From positions 1 to 9,383 of the forward strand of contig VERC01000079.1 in NCBI GenBank assembly GCA_018882825.1: a stretch of DNA of 9,383 nt. The letters run 5' to 3'. The position numbers were made by a program, and so were the translations under genes. The notes under the pieces are model-generated. The model searched no databases. It was not told the origin of the DNA and worked only from the letters and a program-made list of their open reading frames with translations. Source of the DNA: Acidimicrobiia bacterium. Lineage in GTDB: Bacteria; Actinomycetota; Acidimicrobiia; Acidimicrobiales; Acidimicrobilacustridaceae. This document shows positions 1 to 6,900 of this stretch, piece by piece; position 1 is the first letter of the stretch; each line of letters begins with the position of its first letter.

Positions 1-642
1 CCCAGCGAGTTCGAGATGTTCGGTGTGCCGATGTCCGAGCGTGCCCAGCGGACCACCGAGATGGTGGCGACGCTGAAGCAGGCGTGGACGGGCGAGCCCT
101 TCGAATTCCGCGGCCGTCGCGCCTTGGTGCGGCCGATGCCGGTGCAACCCGGTGGCCCACCGGTGTCGTTGGGTGGTTCGGTGGAGGCCGCAGCGCGTCG
201 GGCGGCCCGCATCGCCGACGGGTTCATCCCGTCGATGCCGGACCTGTGGGAGTTCTACGCCGACGAGTGCCGCAAGATCGGCAAACCCGATCCCGGTCCC
301 TACATGGGCGGCGACACCTCCGTCATCCACGTCGCGACCGATGTCGACGAGGGCTGGGCCGCGCTCGCTCCCTACGCGATGCACGAGGTCAACGCCTATG
401 GCGAGTGGGCCGCGCAGACCGGCATCGAGGGGGCGACCGGGTACGTACGGGTCGACGACCCCGACGCGTTGCGGGCCACCGGTCAGTACCGCGTCGTCAC
501 GCCGGCGCAGTTGGTCGACGAGTTGCGCGCCGGAGGACCGTTCGCCTTCTGCATGCTGCACCCGATGGTGGGTGGGCTGCCGCCCGAGATCGCGTGGAGC
601 AGCCTGCGGCTGATCGAGACCGAGGTCATCCCCGAGCTCTGA
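1..642 (+). CDS. LLM-class (luciferase-like, probably F420-dependent) oxidoreductase, 5'-truncated
   Basis: The open frame runs from base 1 to a TGA at 640-642, giving 213 residues with no start in view. The first in-frame ATG (16) lies inside the conserved domain, so the gene enters from outside the window. The fragment has the C-terminal signature of luciferase-like monooxygenases. It starts with a helix containing ERAQRTTEMVATLKQAWTGEPFEF, then a P-P-V-S-L-G-G-S strand, then AARRAARIADGFIPSMP, matching the usual 'PP..iGG.S..A.RRAA..ADGw.P' block. Family members are about 300-340 residues, so roughly 100-130 N-terminal residues are missing. The family uses FMN or coenzyme F420 to oxidise or reduce small organic substrates in the cytoplasm. 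In actinobacteria F420 is the commoner cofactor, but the cofactor-binding N-terminus is not visible, so cofactor and substrate stay open. It converges with the minus-strand gene ending at 686. Confidence 0.92.
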   Translation, partial: PSEFEMFGVPMSERAQRTTEMVATLKQAWTGEPFEFRGRRALVRPMPVQPGGPPVSLGGSVEAAARRAARIADGFIPSMPDLWEFYADECRKIGKPDPGPYMGGDTSVIHVATDVDEGWAALAPYAMHEVNAYGEWAAQTGIEGATGYVRVDDPDALRATGQYRVVTPAQLVDELRAGGPFAFCMLHPMVGGLPPEIAWSSLRLIETEVIPEL

Positions 643-685
643 GCGGGGCTCGTCGGTCGGGGATGGCTCGGTCCCGCGGGCGGCC
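643..685. other. Convergent intergenic gap
   Basis: These 43 bp separate the stop codons of two converging genes. Short GC-rich complementary segments are present (for example CGAGC near 633-637 with GCTCG near 647-651, and GGGA at 660-663 with TCCC at 672-675), but there is no T tract on either strand. A bidirectional terminator would be expected here; the sequence supports it only weakly. Confidence 0.3.
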
Positions 686-3600
686 CTAGGAGACCTGCGA
701 CAACCCGAGGTTCAGGATCTCCACGGCGTTGCAGTCGGAGCAGCTCGGGTCGTTGGTCGCCGGAACTGCGGTGATCGTCCATTGGCTGCCGTCGACCATG
801 GTGCAGGTCCAGTAGCTGCAGGTGAAGCCGTAGGAGCCCATGTCCGACGACGCGACCTGCTGGGGTTCCCAGTTCCAGTAGGAGTAGTCCTTGCCGTCCT
901 GGGCCTGGCTCCACATGACCGGGATCTGGAGGCCGCTGCCGCTCCCGGCCTGGTTCTTGGTCACCATGCCGGTCACCCCCTGCATGCTGCTGTTGTTCTT
1001 CACGGTCATGCTCAGGTAGCAGGTGCTCGTCGAGTTCTGGTAGTTCTGGCCGTTGGTGCCGCTGGAGTAGAACACCGCGCCCGCCGTCCCGCATCCGCTG
1101 GCGCCGGCGAAGTTGACCGATTCCGGTGACAGTTCGAAGTCCATCTGGAACTGAGACTGAGCAACGGGATTCGTGTAGGCGTAGTACCCCGAGGGAAGCC
1201 ACGGGTACCCGCTGACCGGGTCGGACCACGCGAGCGGGCACGAGGCCCCCGGGAAGCAGGCGGTCGCGTTGGTGATGATCGCCCAGTTGCCGCAGTTCAG
1301 GTACCACTGACCGAGGACGAGGCCGGCCGCATTGTTGGTGTTCTGCGACGGTGGCGTGTACCAGCCGAGGTTGGCCGCGCCCGGGTTGCACATGAGCAGG
1401 TTGGCCTGCAGGACTCCGGACAGGACCACCGACCCCCCCACGTTCGTGTAGGGCTGGAGGACGTTCCCGGTGTAGGACGCCTGGTTGACGGCGCCGCCCT
1501 GACCGGTGAGGAAGATCGCCGGGGGACAGGGGTTGGCCGGGGGCGGGGCAGACGCGCCGCCGGACTGGTTGGCGGCCATGATCTGGTTGGCGCACCCGTT
1601 GGCGTCGAACAGACCCGAGTACTGGTAGAGGACGCCGTTGGTCTGCCAGGTCGATCCGCCTCCGGTCGCTGCGCCCGGGAGGACGCCCATCGGGGTGGTG
1701 GCGTCGACTCCGGCGACGCCACTGAGCGCGGCGCCGAGCATCGTGGCGTAGGGCACGGGACCGCTGGTGATGGTGCGTCCGGCGATGGTGCCCGAGGCCG
1801 TGGTACCCGGGTAGCCCTGTGGCGACAGTGGCGCGTCGGTGAAGAGGAAGCTGAGGGCGGTGTCGTAGAGCAGGCCGACCCGCCAGGCGTACACCTGGGC
1901 CAATCGGTACTGCGCCTGGTTGTAGGCGGTGGTCTCGGTCGCGGTCGACGTGGCCGGGCAGGCGCCGTCGGTCAGGGACTGGCAGTAGCTGTACAAGGTT
2001 CCCGGGACGCCACCGAAGGAGTCGATCATCGTGCACTCCTTGGTCTGACCCCAGGAGCAATCCATCGTGGCGTGGTCGTAGTTCAACTGGTTGACCATCG
2101 CCTCCAGCGAGAAGGCCTGCTGCAGCACGCCGAGGGAGTTCTGGAACTGCTCGGCGATGGTGTTGTTGTACTGATCGAAGTACGGCACCACGTTCTCGAC
2201 CTGACTCCGGGCCAGTTCGGTCAGGGCCTGGAGTTGCTGGGCCTCACTGCTCCACAGCATCACCACCGACGACGACAGGTTGGGGGTGACGGCACTCTGG
2301 GGACATCCCGTGGTCGAGCACGCCGTGACGTCGACCATCGATCCGGAGAAGCTGTTGAGGTTGGCGGCGAACGACGCCGCCTCCGAGGTCGACGACGCGA
2401 CGGTGGAGATGAACGACTGGCCACTTGCCGAGCCGGAGATGGAGGCTCCGGGCACCGCCGTGTAGTTCGAGTTCCAGAAGCCGAGGTTCTTCATGAAGTT
2501 GCCGAAGATGCCGGCGCCACCGCTCTCCGACGGCGAGATGACCTGGAGGGCGTTGTTGTAGTTGGTCAGGTCCAGGTTGGTCTGGGCCTGGGCTCCGTCC
2601 ACCATCAACTGGTAGATCTCGTTCTGCTGCAGGGCGTACTGCACCTGCAGGTTCTGGATCTGGCCCTCCTGATCGGCGAGCTGGGTGTTGATGAGGGCGA
2701 ACTGGGCCTCGATGCAGGCGTCGCCGGCGTTGCCGCCCATGAGCGCGAGGCCGGCGCCGGCTGCCTGAGTCGTCGCGTTCAGGGCCGGTCCGACCACGGG
2801 GACGAAGCCCAGGAAGCCCGATGCGATGCCGAGACCGGCCGAGGTCTTCGTCATCACCGAGCCGCACCCGGAGCCCGACGAGGACTGGGTGAGGACGAGA
2901 TTGGGCGCGGTGGTCGCGTCGGCCACGGCGTTGCGGGCCGTGGGTCGGGTCGATCCGAGCGACGCCGGCCGGACCTGGGCCGAGACCGGACCGAAGGCGG
3001 CATCGACGATCGCGTCGAGCGCCCTCACTCGCGAGGACGGGGCCGCGGTGGTCAGCGTCCTCCCCGGTTCGAGTCGGACGGTGCGACGACCGTCGCTCGA
3101 GGTCGTGCCGTTCGCGGCCGCGGCGGTGGCGAAGGCGATCGAGCGCCCGCTCGAGTTGCTGAACACGATCGCCATGGCGCCCGGGTTCTTCTCGAACTGG
3201 GCCGCCACCCGGGCGGCGGCGACCGGCGAGAGCTCGGCTGTCACGTCGATCGACAACGTGCCCACACAGTCACCGGTGTCGCCGGCGCTCGCGCAGCCCT
3301 TCGCACCTGCGGTGGTGAACGTGCCCGAGGTGCGGTTGTCGCCGACCGACCGCGCCACGCGCAGCGACGGTGTGGTGGAGTTCACCTTCCACGTCCCGTT
3401 CTTGCCCGGGTTCGGTGCGAACTGCACCGACGCCAGTGCGCTGGTCAGCGGCGAGGCGGCGGCGCCGTCGACGACCGGGACCAGCGCGACCGAGACGCCG
3501 TTGGCGATGAGGTGGGTCAGGCGGTCCTTGTCGCCGGAGGCGTCACCCACGACGTCGGCGGACAGCGGCACGATGGCGTTCACGGCGAGGGTGCCCGGCG

Positions 3601-3757
3601 TGGTCCCGCTGGGAAGGGTGACCGCGGCGGTGTCGGGCGCGGTGCGCACCGTCGGGGAGGTCTTCTCCGTCCCTGACGACGAGCATGCCGACGACAGGAC
3701 CAGTGTGCTCATGACACAGGCGAGTCCCACGACTCGTGCGATGCGACGGTTCCTCAC
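686..3757 (-). CDS. Large exported cysteine-rich protein, probable lipoprotein, function unknown
   Basis: I recognise no family. The start is a GTG at 3757, chosen because GGGGGAGG (3769-3762 on the minus strand) sits 4 nt upstream and a secretion signal follows at once: VRNRRIAR, a hydrophobic core (residues 9-21) and LSSAC at 21-25. C25 followed by SSSG looks like a lipidated cysteine, although S rather than L at -3 is an imperfect lipobox and SSA|C would also fit signal peptidase I. The product is 1023 residues. Visible parts are: a low-complexity Ser/Thr linker; a domain at about 55-260; a Gly/Ala-rich hydrophobic stretch at 307-341 containing FLGFVPVVGPALN; a Gln/Asn-rich helix at 349-405 with coiled-coil character; a second helical stretch at 495-560; a Pro-rich spot at 737-746; and a Cys/Trp/Tyr/Asn-rich C-terminal part (about 700-1010). 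After C25 there are 22 cysteines, an even number that suits extracellular disulfides. The frame extends upstream to 4156, but that part overlaps the GDT1 gene in another frame and is not real. Confidence 0.85.
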   Translation of the reverse strand: MRNRRIARVVGLACVMSTLVLSSACSSSGTEKTSPTVRTAPDTAAVTLPSGTTPGTLAVNAIVPLSADVVGDASGDKDRLTHLIANGVSVALVPVVDGAAASPLTSALASVQFAPNPGKNGTWKVNSTTPSLRVARSVGDNRTSGTFTTAGAKGCASAGDTGDCVGTLSIDVTAELSPVAAARVAAQFEKNPGAMAIVFSNSSGRSIAFATAAAANGTTSSDGRRTVRLEPGRTLTTAAPSSRVRALDAIVDAAFGPVSAQVRPASLGSTRPTARNAVADATTAPNLVLTQSSSGSGCGSVMTKTSAGLGIASGFLGFVPVVGPALNATTQAAGAGLALMGGNAGDACIEAQFALINTQLADQEGQIQNLQVQYALQQNEIYQLMVDGAQAQTNLDLTNYNNALQVISPSESGGAGIFGNFMKNLGFWNSNYTAVPGASISGSASGQSFISTVASSTSEAASFAANLNSFSGSMVDVTACSTTGCPQSAVTPNLSSSVVMLWSSEAQQLQALTELARSQVENVVPYFDQYNNTIAEQFQNSLGVLQQAFSLEAMVNQLNYDHATMDCSWGQTKECTMIDSFGGVPGTLYSYCQSLTDGACPATSTATETTAYNQAQYRLAQVYAWRVGLLYDTALSFLFTDAPLSPQGYPGTTASGTIAGRTITSGPVPYATMLGAALSGVAGVDATTPMGVLPGAATGGGSTWQTNGVLYQYSGLFDANGCANQIMAANQSGGASAPPPANPCPPAIFLTGQGGAVNQASYTGNVLQPYTNVGGSVVLSGVLQANLLMCNPGAANLGWYTPPSQNTNNAAGLVLGQWYLNCGNWAIITNATACFPGASCPLAWSDPVSGYPWLPSGYYAYTNPVAQSQFQMDFELSPESVNFAGASGCGTAGAVFYSSGTNGQNYQNSTSTCYLSMTVKNNSSMQGVTGMVTKNQAGSGSGLQIPVMWSQAQDGKDYSYWNWEPQQVASSDMGSYGFTCSYWTCTMVDGSQWTITAVPATNDPSCSDCNAVEILNLGLSQVS

Positions 3758-3761
3758 GGTG

Positions 3762-3769
3762 CCTCCCCC
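3762..3769 (-). promoter_or_regulatory. Ribosome binding site deciding a GTG start
   Basis: On the minus strand this reads GGGGGAGG, ending 4 nt before the GTG at 3757-3755. It is the strongest Shine-Dalgarno match in the 65-bp gap, and it fixes the start of the large exported protein ahead of the much longer open frame. Confidence 0.75.
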
Positions 3770-3791
3770 GGATGGCTCGTTCGAGGACCGA

Positions 3792-3797
3792 ACCGTA
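3792..3797 (-). promoter_or_regulatory. Possible -10 box (TACGGT) for the exported-protein gene
   Basis: TACGGT on the minus strand fits the actinobacterial TANNNT -10 pattern, 34 nt upstream of the GTG start. No recognisable -35 hexamer lies 16-18 bp further up. It lies in the gap after the GDT1 stop, so it could give this gene its own promoter; transcription from upstream is the alternative. Confidence 0.3.
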
Positions 3798-3808
3798 CAA
3801 CGGGCCTG

Positions 3809-3831
3809 CCGACCGTCGGGGTTCAGCCCCG
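3809..3831. repeat. Two small inverted repeats between GDT1 and the exported-protein gene
   Basis: 3809-3819 is a perfect odd palindrome, CCGACCGTCGG. It is overlapped by CGGGG-TTCAG-CCCCG at 3817-3831, a 5-bp stem with a 5-nt loop that spans the GDT1 stop codon (3825-3823). Neither has a T tract. They could be a weak transcription or mRNA-processing barrier, or an operator for the downstream gene. Short GC palindromes also arise by chance at this base composition. Confidence 0.35.
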
Positions 3832-4395
3832 GATGCCGTCGGCGATCAACGCGATCCCGACGACGACGAACACCACGGCGGCTCCGATACGGATGGCGCG
3901 CTGGGGCAGGCGGGCGCCCAGCACGTGCCCCACGACGATGGCCAGTGCGTCGGCCGCCACCATGCCGAGCGTCGAGCCGATCCAGGTACCCAGCAGCCCG
4001 TTGTCGGAGGCCAGGGTGATGGTGGCGAGCATGGTCTTGTCGCCCAGTTCGGCGATGAAGAAGGCGACACCCACGGTGAGCAGCGCCGATCGCTGCGACT
4101 CCCGAGACGCCTTGGCCGCCTCGGCCTCGGTCAGTTCGTCGCCGCGCATCGTCCATGCCGCGAACCCGAGGAAGGCGACACCGGCCACGATGTTGATGAC
4201 ATGGGTGGGTAGCGCCACGCCGATCACGGCCCCCAGCGCAACGCTCAAGAGGTGGATGATCGCGGTGGCGATGGTGATGGCGACGAGGACCGTCAGGGCG
4301 CGGTAGCGCGCCGCGAAGGTCATCGCCAGCAGTTGGCTCTTGTCACCCAGTTCGGCGAGGAAGATGACGCCGAACGACAGGAGGAACGCGTTCAG
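3823..4395 (-). CDS. GDT1/TMEM165 family (UPF0016) cation transporter, probable CTG start
   Basis: This 190-residue integral membrane protein has the two diagnostic E-x-G-D-K-S/T motifs of the UPF0016 family: ELGDKSQ at residues 15-21 and ELGDKTM at 116-122. Each lies in a hydrophobic helix, and the two halves (about 1-82 and 103-190) form the family's internal duplication, joined by a charged loop (RGDELTEAEAAKASRESQR, 84-102). Six or so membrane segments are visible. Members export Mn2+ (and in eukaryotes transport Ca2+/Mn2+) across the membrane using a proton gradient; Mn2+ efflux is the likely role. No ATG, GTG or TTG lies in frame near the required N-terminus. CTG at 4395-4393 falls exactly where homologues have ATG (x-N-A-F-L-L-S-F-G) and gives the usual family length. 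It overlaps the EthD TGA as CTGA, implying translational coupling. No yybP-ykoY Mn riboswitch is visible ahead of it. Confidence 0.94.
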   Translation of the reverse strand: MNAFLLSFGVIFLAELGDKSQLLAMTFAARYRALTVLVAITIATAIIHLLSVALGAVIGVALPTHVINIVAGVAFLGFAAWTMRGDELTEAEAAKASRESQRSALLTVGVAFFIAELGDKTMLATITLASDNGLLGTWIGSTLGMVAADALAIVVGHVLGARLPQRAIRIGAAVVFVVVGIALIADGIRG

Positions 4396-4676
4396 ACGAT
4401 CTCGCTGATCTGCATCGTCGGCACGATCGTCGTGTAGTTGGGCAGGTCGGCCTGGACGGTCGCCGTGTCCGGATTGCCGAGGGCGGCGCCCATCGCCTCC
4501 ATCGAGTCGAACGTGAAGTGCACCGCGGCCTCGTAGGGACCGTCGATGCCCTTGTCGATCTCGGCGCCGGCCAGACCCCAGGTCTTCAGAGCCAGCGGGA
4601 CGTGCGAGGTGCGGTAGTAGTCGTGATCGAAGGTCGCGCCTTCGGTCTTCGGGTACAGCACGCTGAGTCGGATCAT
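4392..4676 (-). CDS. EthD domain-containing protein
   Basis: This 94-residue cytoplasmic protein of the EthD / dimeric alpha-beta barrel family has the typical opening MIRLSVLYPKTEGATFDHDY and then YYRTSHVPLALKTWGL, which holds the conserved H-x-P. It closes with strand-like MQISEIV. Family members are about 95-105 residues, so it is full length. The family is named after EthD of the ether-degradation (eth) cluster of Rhodococcus; the biochemical role is mostly unknown, and a small-molecule-binding or auxiliary enzyme role is inferred. The ATG at 4676 is preceded by AGGAGG (4688-4683, minus strand) with 6 nt spacing, which beats a longer frame reaching 4871 whose N-terminal part overlaps the glycosyltransferase gene and looks non-natural. 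Its TGA overlaps the start of GDT1, so the two are very probably co-translated. Confidence 0.92.
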   Translation of the reverse strand: MIRLSVLYPKTEGATFDHDYYRTSHVPLALKTWGLAGAEIDKGIDGPYEAAVHFTFDSMEAMGAALGNPDTATVQADLPNYTTIVPTMQISEIV

Positions 4677-4680
4677 GGTT

Positions 4681-4688
4681 CCCCTCCT
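4681..4688 (-). promoter_or_regulatory. Strong ribosome binding site of the EthD gene
   Basis: Minus-strand AGGAGGGG, with the AGGAGG core 6 nt from the ATG at 4676, is the best Shine-Dalgarno sequence in the window. It decides between this start and the longer overlapping frame. It would also serve the CTG-started GDT1 gene indirectly through coupling. Confidence 0.8.
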
Positions 4689-4732
4689 GTGGACGCCCGA
4701 GTCTGACATCCTGCCCGCAAACGTGCATCCCC

Positions 4733-4776
4733 GGATCGACGAGGTCTCATCCTCCCCTGAGGATCGACGAGATCTC
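4733..4776. repeat. 16-bp near-perfect direct repeat around the glycosyltransferase stop codon
   Basis: GGATCGACGAGGTCTC (4733-4748) recurs as GGATCGACGAGATCTC (4761-4776), a 15/16 match with a 28-bp period. The second copy encodes the EISSI residues near the C-terminus of the membrane protein. The first copy lies just past the protein's end, touching its stop codon (4749-4747). It looks like a small slippage duplication in which one copy became non-coding. Confidence 0.5.
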
Positions 4777-6831
4777 CCTCGCCGCCCGCGATGACCAGCC
4801 GGGCTGTCGGCGCAGCAGTTCCTCGTCGAGGCTCGCGGTCGGCGATGCCCGGAATGCGTCGATGGCGGCATCCCATCGACCTCGACGTTGCAGATCGACG
4901 ATCGACCGCTGCACGGCCCGGCGAACGGGTTGGCAGCGCAGAGGGTCCGCTCCCGAAGCGGCGCAACCCGAGAGTGACCGGGTGATCAGTGTCACCGGAT
5001 CCGGATCCTCGGAGATCCGACGGGTCAACACGTGTTCCTCGGTCGCGTTCAGTTCCCAGACGATGTAGCGCCCACCGAACGGACATCCCCGGTTGAGTTC
5101 GGTTCCCCGTGTCCAGCGGTCGTTCGTCGGTCGATAGGCGTCGAGGAATTCGGCCGAGAAGAGTCCACGGTACGAGCACGACCATCCGCCGTGGAGTTCG
5201 AGCACATCCGGCCGCGCGATCCGGACGACGTACTCGATCGCGAGGTTCGGGTCCTTCTTCCAGAGGTCGGTCAGGAGGGGGTCCCCCAGCAGACCGAGAT
5301 CGACCATGAGCACCTCCTTCTGGAAGGAGAGCTTGCCCAGATCCGGGTTGGCCACGATCGGGAGCGAGGTCGACGACAGGTTGGCGTCACGGAATCGGGC
5401 AGCGGCCTGCTCGATAGTCGTGTAGCCCGCGATGTTCCACGGCAGGTCGCGCGGACGGTCGAGGACGAGCCCTGACAGGCCGGCGCCGAGGACCACCAAC
5501 CACACTGCACCGGCAAGCCCGCCCGCCAGTGCCCGTCGTGAGTCGTTCGAGCGATCGCCGTCTCGGGCGAGCGCGACGGCGGACAGGCCGACGACGCACA
5601 CCCCGAGCCACAACAGCGCGATCGGCAGTGCCAGCGACAACACCCGGAACGGCTCCATCCGCGCTCGACCCATGACCAGGAACTGCGCGACCGGGATGAA
5701 CAGCAGTGCCCACAGCACGGCGAGGGTCGATCGGTCCACTCGACCGATGCGTCCTTGGAGCCACGTGAGGACCACCCCGAGACCGAGGGCCAGGGCGAGA
5801 CCCGGGAAGTCGCCCGGCACATCGAGCAGTTGCCGTGTCGACATCGCCGTGAGGTCGTGAGTGGACATCCATGAGTAGCCGATGATCGAGAGCGCCCCGA
5901 GGCCGATGACGATCCAGCGCAGGTTGCTGCCCGTTCGCCCCCGGACGAGCACCACCGCAGCCGTCATCGTGCCCGACAACGACACCAGGAGGAGGAGTTG
6001 CCACGGGCCGTCGAAGCGATCCTGTACGACCGCCGTGTTCGGAAGCCATGCGCCGAAGTGGAGACGCCGAGCGACATGAACGGTGGCGATCAGTCCCAGG
6101 GCCGGTGCCAGACCGGCGACCATGCGCACGCGTCGGGCCTGCACGCGGGTCACCGTGGGCGCGGTCCGAGTGTGGGCGTCGGGGGCCGATTCACGCAGTT
6201 CGAGCACGAACAGGACCAGCAACGGCGCGAGGAACGCAGCGAACTCGACGCGGGTGATGGCCAGGAGTCCGAGCGCCAGGGACGGGACCACCGGCCAGAT
6301 CCCACCTCGCCGGAGCAGCGGATAGGTGGCTGCGACTGCCACCAGCAGAGCCAGAGCGGGAGCGTTCTCCATTCCGGACGCGACCCAGCCGATCACGGTC
6401 CAATGACTCGTGATCCCGGCGAGGAAGACGACGGTCGCCAGCGCGGTGACCAGTGGCACGGCGCGTGCGCCGAGCCCCGCCCGTCGCGACACCCCGTCGT
6501 AGAAGACGAACGTCATCGCCCCGGTGATGGCAAGACTGACAGCGAGGATCACCAGGCTCAGCGAGTCGAAGCCGAAGTCGTGCACGGCGAGGAGACCGGC
6601 CGACAGGAGGAACTGCAGCGGACTGGAGAAACCTTCGACTCGATCGCCGGGCGAGACGCCCACCGTTCCGAACTCGATCAGGTTGCGGGCGTGACTGAAG
6701 GTGATGACGGCATCGTCACGGGCCAGCCACCAGTCGCTGGCCACGGTCGACAGTCCCGACCAGGCGAGACCGAGTGCGATGAGAGAGGCGAGACCGGCGC
6801 CGAGGAACCGCCGCCTCATCGTGGATGACAT
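4747..6831 (-). CDS. GT-C fold polytopic membrane glycosyltransferase (AftB-like organisation)
   Basis: This 694-residue protein has about 10-12 membrane helices up to residue 458, then an extracytoplasmic domain (about 460-600) and a hydrophilic tail. The motifs are those of lipid-linked-sugar-dependent GT-C enzymes. They are: RDD at 38-40 in the first outer loop, the likely catalytic acid position; GDRVEGFSSPLQFLL at 62-76 (family 'G..VEGyTspLw'); SGMENAPALAL at 152-162 (family 'SGlETaLf.Ll'); ITRVE at 192-196 (family 'LtRpEg'); and HFGAWLPNTAVVQ at 258-270 (family 'yyG.llPNt..aK'). The soluble domain carries a V-D-L-G-L-L-G-D segment at 510-517, common in these proteins, and C552/C583 could form a disulfide. 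Such enzymes take a sugar from a polyprenyl-phosphate donor and add it to an envelope glycan outside the membrane; donor and acceptor cannot be told. The start at 6831 has GGTGAGGT immediately upstream; an ATG four codons later is the alternative. Confidence 0.88.
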   Translation of the reverse strand: MSSTMRRRFLGAGLASLIALGLAWSGLSTVASDWWLARDDAVITFSHARNLIEFGTVGVSPGDRVEGFSSPLQFLLSAGLLAVHDFGFDSLSLVILAVSLAITGAMTFVFYDGVSRRAGLGARAVPLVTALATVVFLAGITSHWTVIGWVASGMENAPALALLVAVAATYPLLRRGGIWPVVPSLALGLLAITRVEFAAFLAPLLVLFVLELRESAPDAHTRTAPTVTRVQARRVRMVAGLAPALGLIATVHVARRLHFGAWLPNTAVVQDRFDGPWQLLLLVSLSGTMTAAVVLVRGRTGSNLRWIVIGLGALSIIGYSWMSTHDLTAMSTRQLLDVPGDFPGLALALGLGVVLTWLQGRIGRVDRSTLAVLWALLFIPVAQFLVMGRARMEPFRVLSLALPIALLWLGVCVVGLSAVALARDGDRSNDSRRALAGGLAGAVWLVVLGAGLSGLVLDRPRDLPWNIAGYTTIEQAAARFRDANLSSTSLPIVANPDLGKLSFQKEVLMVDLGLLGDPLLTDLWKKDPNLAIEYVVRIARPDVLELHGGWSCSYRGLFSAEFLDAYRPTNDRWTRGTELNRGCPFGGRYIVWELNATEEHVLTRRISEDPDPVTLITRSLSGCAASGADPLRCQPVRRAVQRSIVDLQRRGRWDAAIDAFRASPTASLDEELLRRQPGWSSRAAREISSILRGG

Positions 6832-6900
6832 CGGACCTCACCCACCATTTCCTCGGCCCGAGCAACCTCGCTGCTCCCTGTTCGTGCACTTCCTTGTTCG
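6832..6900 (-). other. Gap between tRNA-Gly and the glycosyltransferase, with a small hairpin
   Basis: On the minus strand GAGCA-GCGAGGT-TGCTC (6876-6860) forms a perfect 5-bp stem with a 7-nt loop, 25 nt past the tRNA 3' end. There is no T tract, so a tRNA terminator or processing signal is only possible. The GGTGAGGT ribosome binding site of the glycosyltransferase follows at 6842-6835. I see no convincing promoter; the membrane-protein gene may depend on read-through from the tRNA. Confidence 0.35.

Noticed and set aside
643..685. Rho-independent terminator between the convergent genes
   Set aside because: Stems are only 4-5 bp and there is no T tract on either strand; kept only as a weak remark.
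483..2060. 525-codon minus-strand open frame
   Set aside because: It is a shadow of the exported-protein gene in another frame; its translation is Arg/Pro/Gly/His-rich low complexity, with no domain or ribosome binding site.
2072..4019. Long plus-strand frames (534 and 397 codons) opposite the exported-protein gene
   Set aside because: Their translations are composition-driven, and the minus strand has a ribosome binding site, a signal peptide and a stop at a sensible place. High GC keeps antisense frames open.
3758..4156. N-terminal extension of the exported protein to 1156 residues
   Set aside because: This part overlaps GDT1 in another frame and is Arg-rich; the GTG at 3757 has the ribosome binding site and the signal peptide right behind it.
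4677..4871. Longer start for the EthD protein (159 residues)
   Set aside because: The extra residues are Arg/Ser-rich and overlap the end of the glycosyltransferase gene; AGGAGG sits 6 nt before the ATG at 4676.
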